A DNA stretch of 6,911 nucleotides. It comes from Stercoripulliclostridium_A sp964480195 (GTDB lineage Bacteria > Bacillota > Clostridia > Christensenellales > DTU072). The first letter of the stretch is position 1; every line of letters starts with the position of its first letter. A program made the translations under genes and the position numbers. The stretch lies in assembly GCA_964480195.1 (NCBI GenBank), contig CAYZOJ010000071.1, positions 1-6,911 on the forward strand. Direction: 5' to 3'. This document shows, piece after piece, positions 6,855 to 6,911 of this stretch. The notes under the pieces were generated by a model. The model was not told the DNA's origin. It did no database searches and saw nothing but the letters and a program-made list of their open reading frames with translations.

Positions 6855-6911
6855 GAAATTTTTAACTTTTTTGTTTTTTCACACGTTTCATATTAGAAGA
6901 ACACCGCATAC

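Noticed and set aside
1..6911. CRISPR array, tRNA/rRNA gene, insertion sequence, toxin-antitoxin or other defence system
   Set aside because: No regularly spaced repeats, RNA gene signatures, transposase motifs or small gene pairs were seen; the window is almost entirely filled by three ordinary genes.

Overview
The window carries three genes, all on the minus strand, in two transcription units. From high to low coordinates they are a membrane-anchored beta-propeller protein (4943-6799), uvrB (2670-4670) and uvrA (119-2677). The uvrB-uvrA order with overlapping ends, the textbook sigma-A-type promoter, the GGAGG ribosome binding site and short U-tailed hairpin terminators suggest a Gram-positive, Clostridia-like bacterium of moderate GC. 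The 100-N block at 2489-2588 points to a scaffolded draft or metagenome assembly. A species cannot be named from the sequence alone.

Layout. Positions 1-118 hold no gene: they contain an intrinsic terminator for the uvrBA transcript, nested in a larger interrupted inverted repeat whose inner arm covers the uvrA stop codon. uvrA follows, interrupted near its 5' end by the N block that hides the first Walker A motif. uvrB overlaps uvrA by 8 bases. The 272-base spacer 4671-4942 is dense with signals: a TTGACT-17-TATAAT promoter for uvrBA, a 9-bp direct repeat over its -10/start region, a 9-bp-arm palindrome just upstream of the -35, and two hairpins that probably end the propeller transcript. 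Positions 6800-6911 are the leader and upstream region of the propeller gene.

Function. UvrA and UvrB are the damage-recognition and damage-verification parts of bacterial nucleotide excision repair; UvrC is not in the window. The third gene belongs to the secreted/anchored beta-propeller family (PF09826/COG4880-type), whose biochemical role is unknown. It has its own terminators and probably its own promoter, so I see no evidence that it works with the Uvr system. I did not find an obviously new biological system. The points most worth a second look are the mis-sized assembly gap in uvrA, the layered repeats at the uvrBA promoter, and the interrupted inverted repeat around the uvrA terminator.
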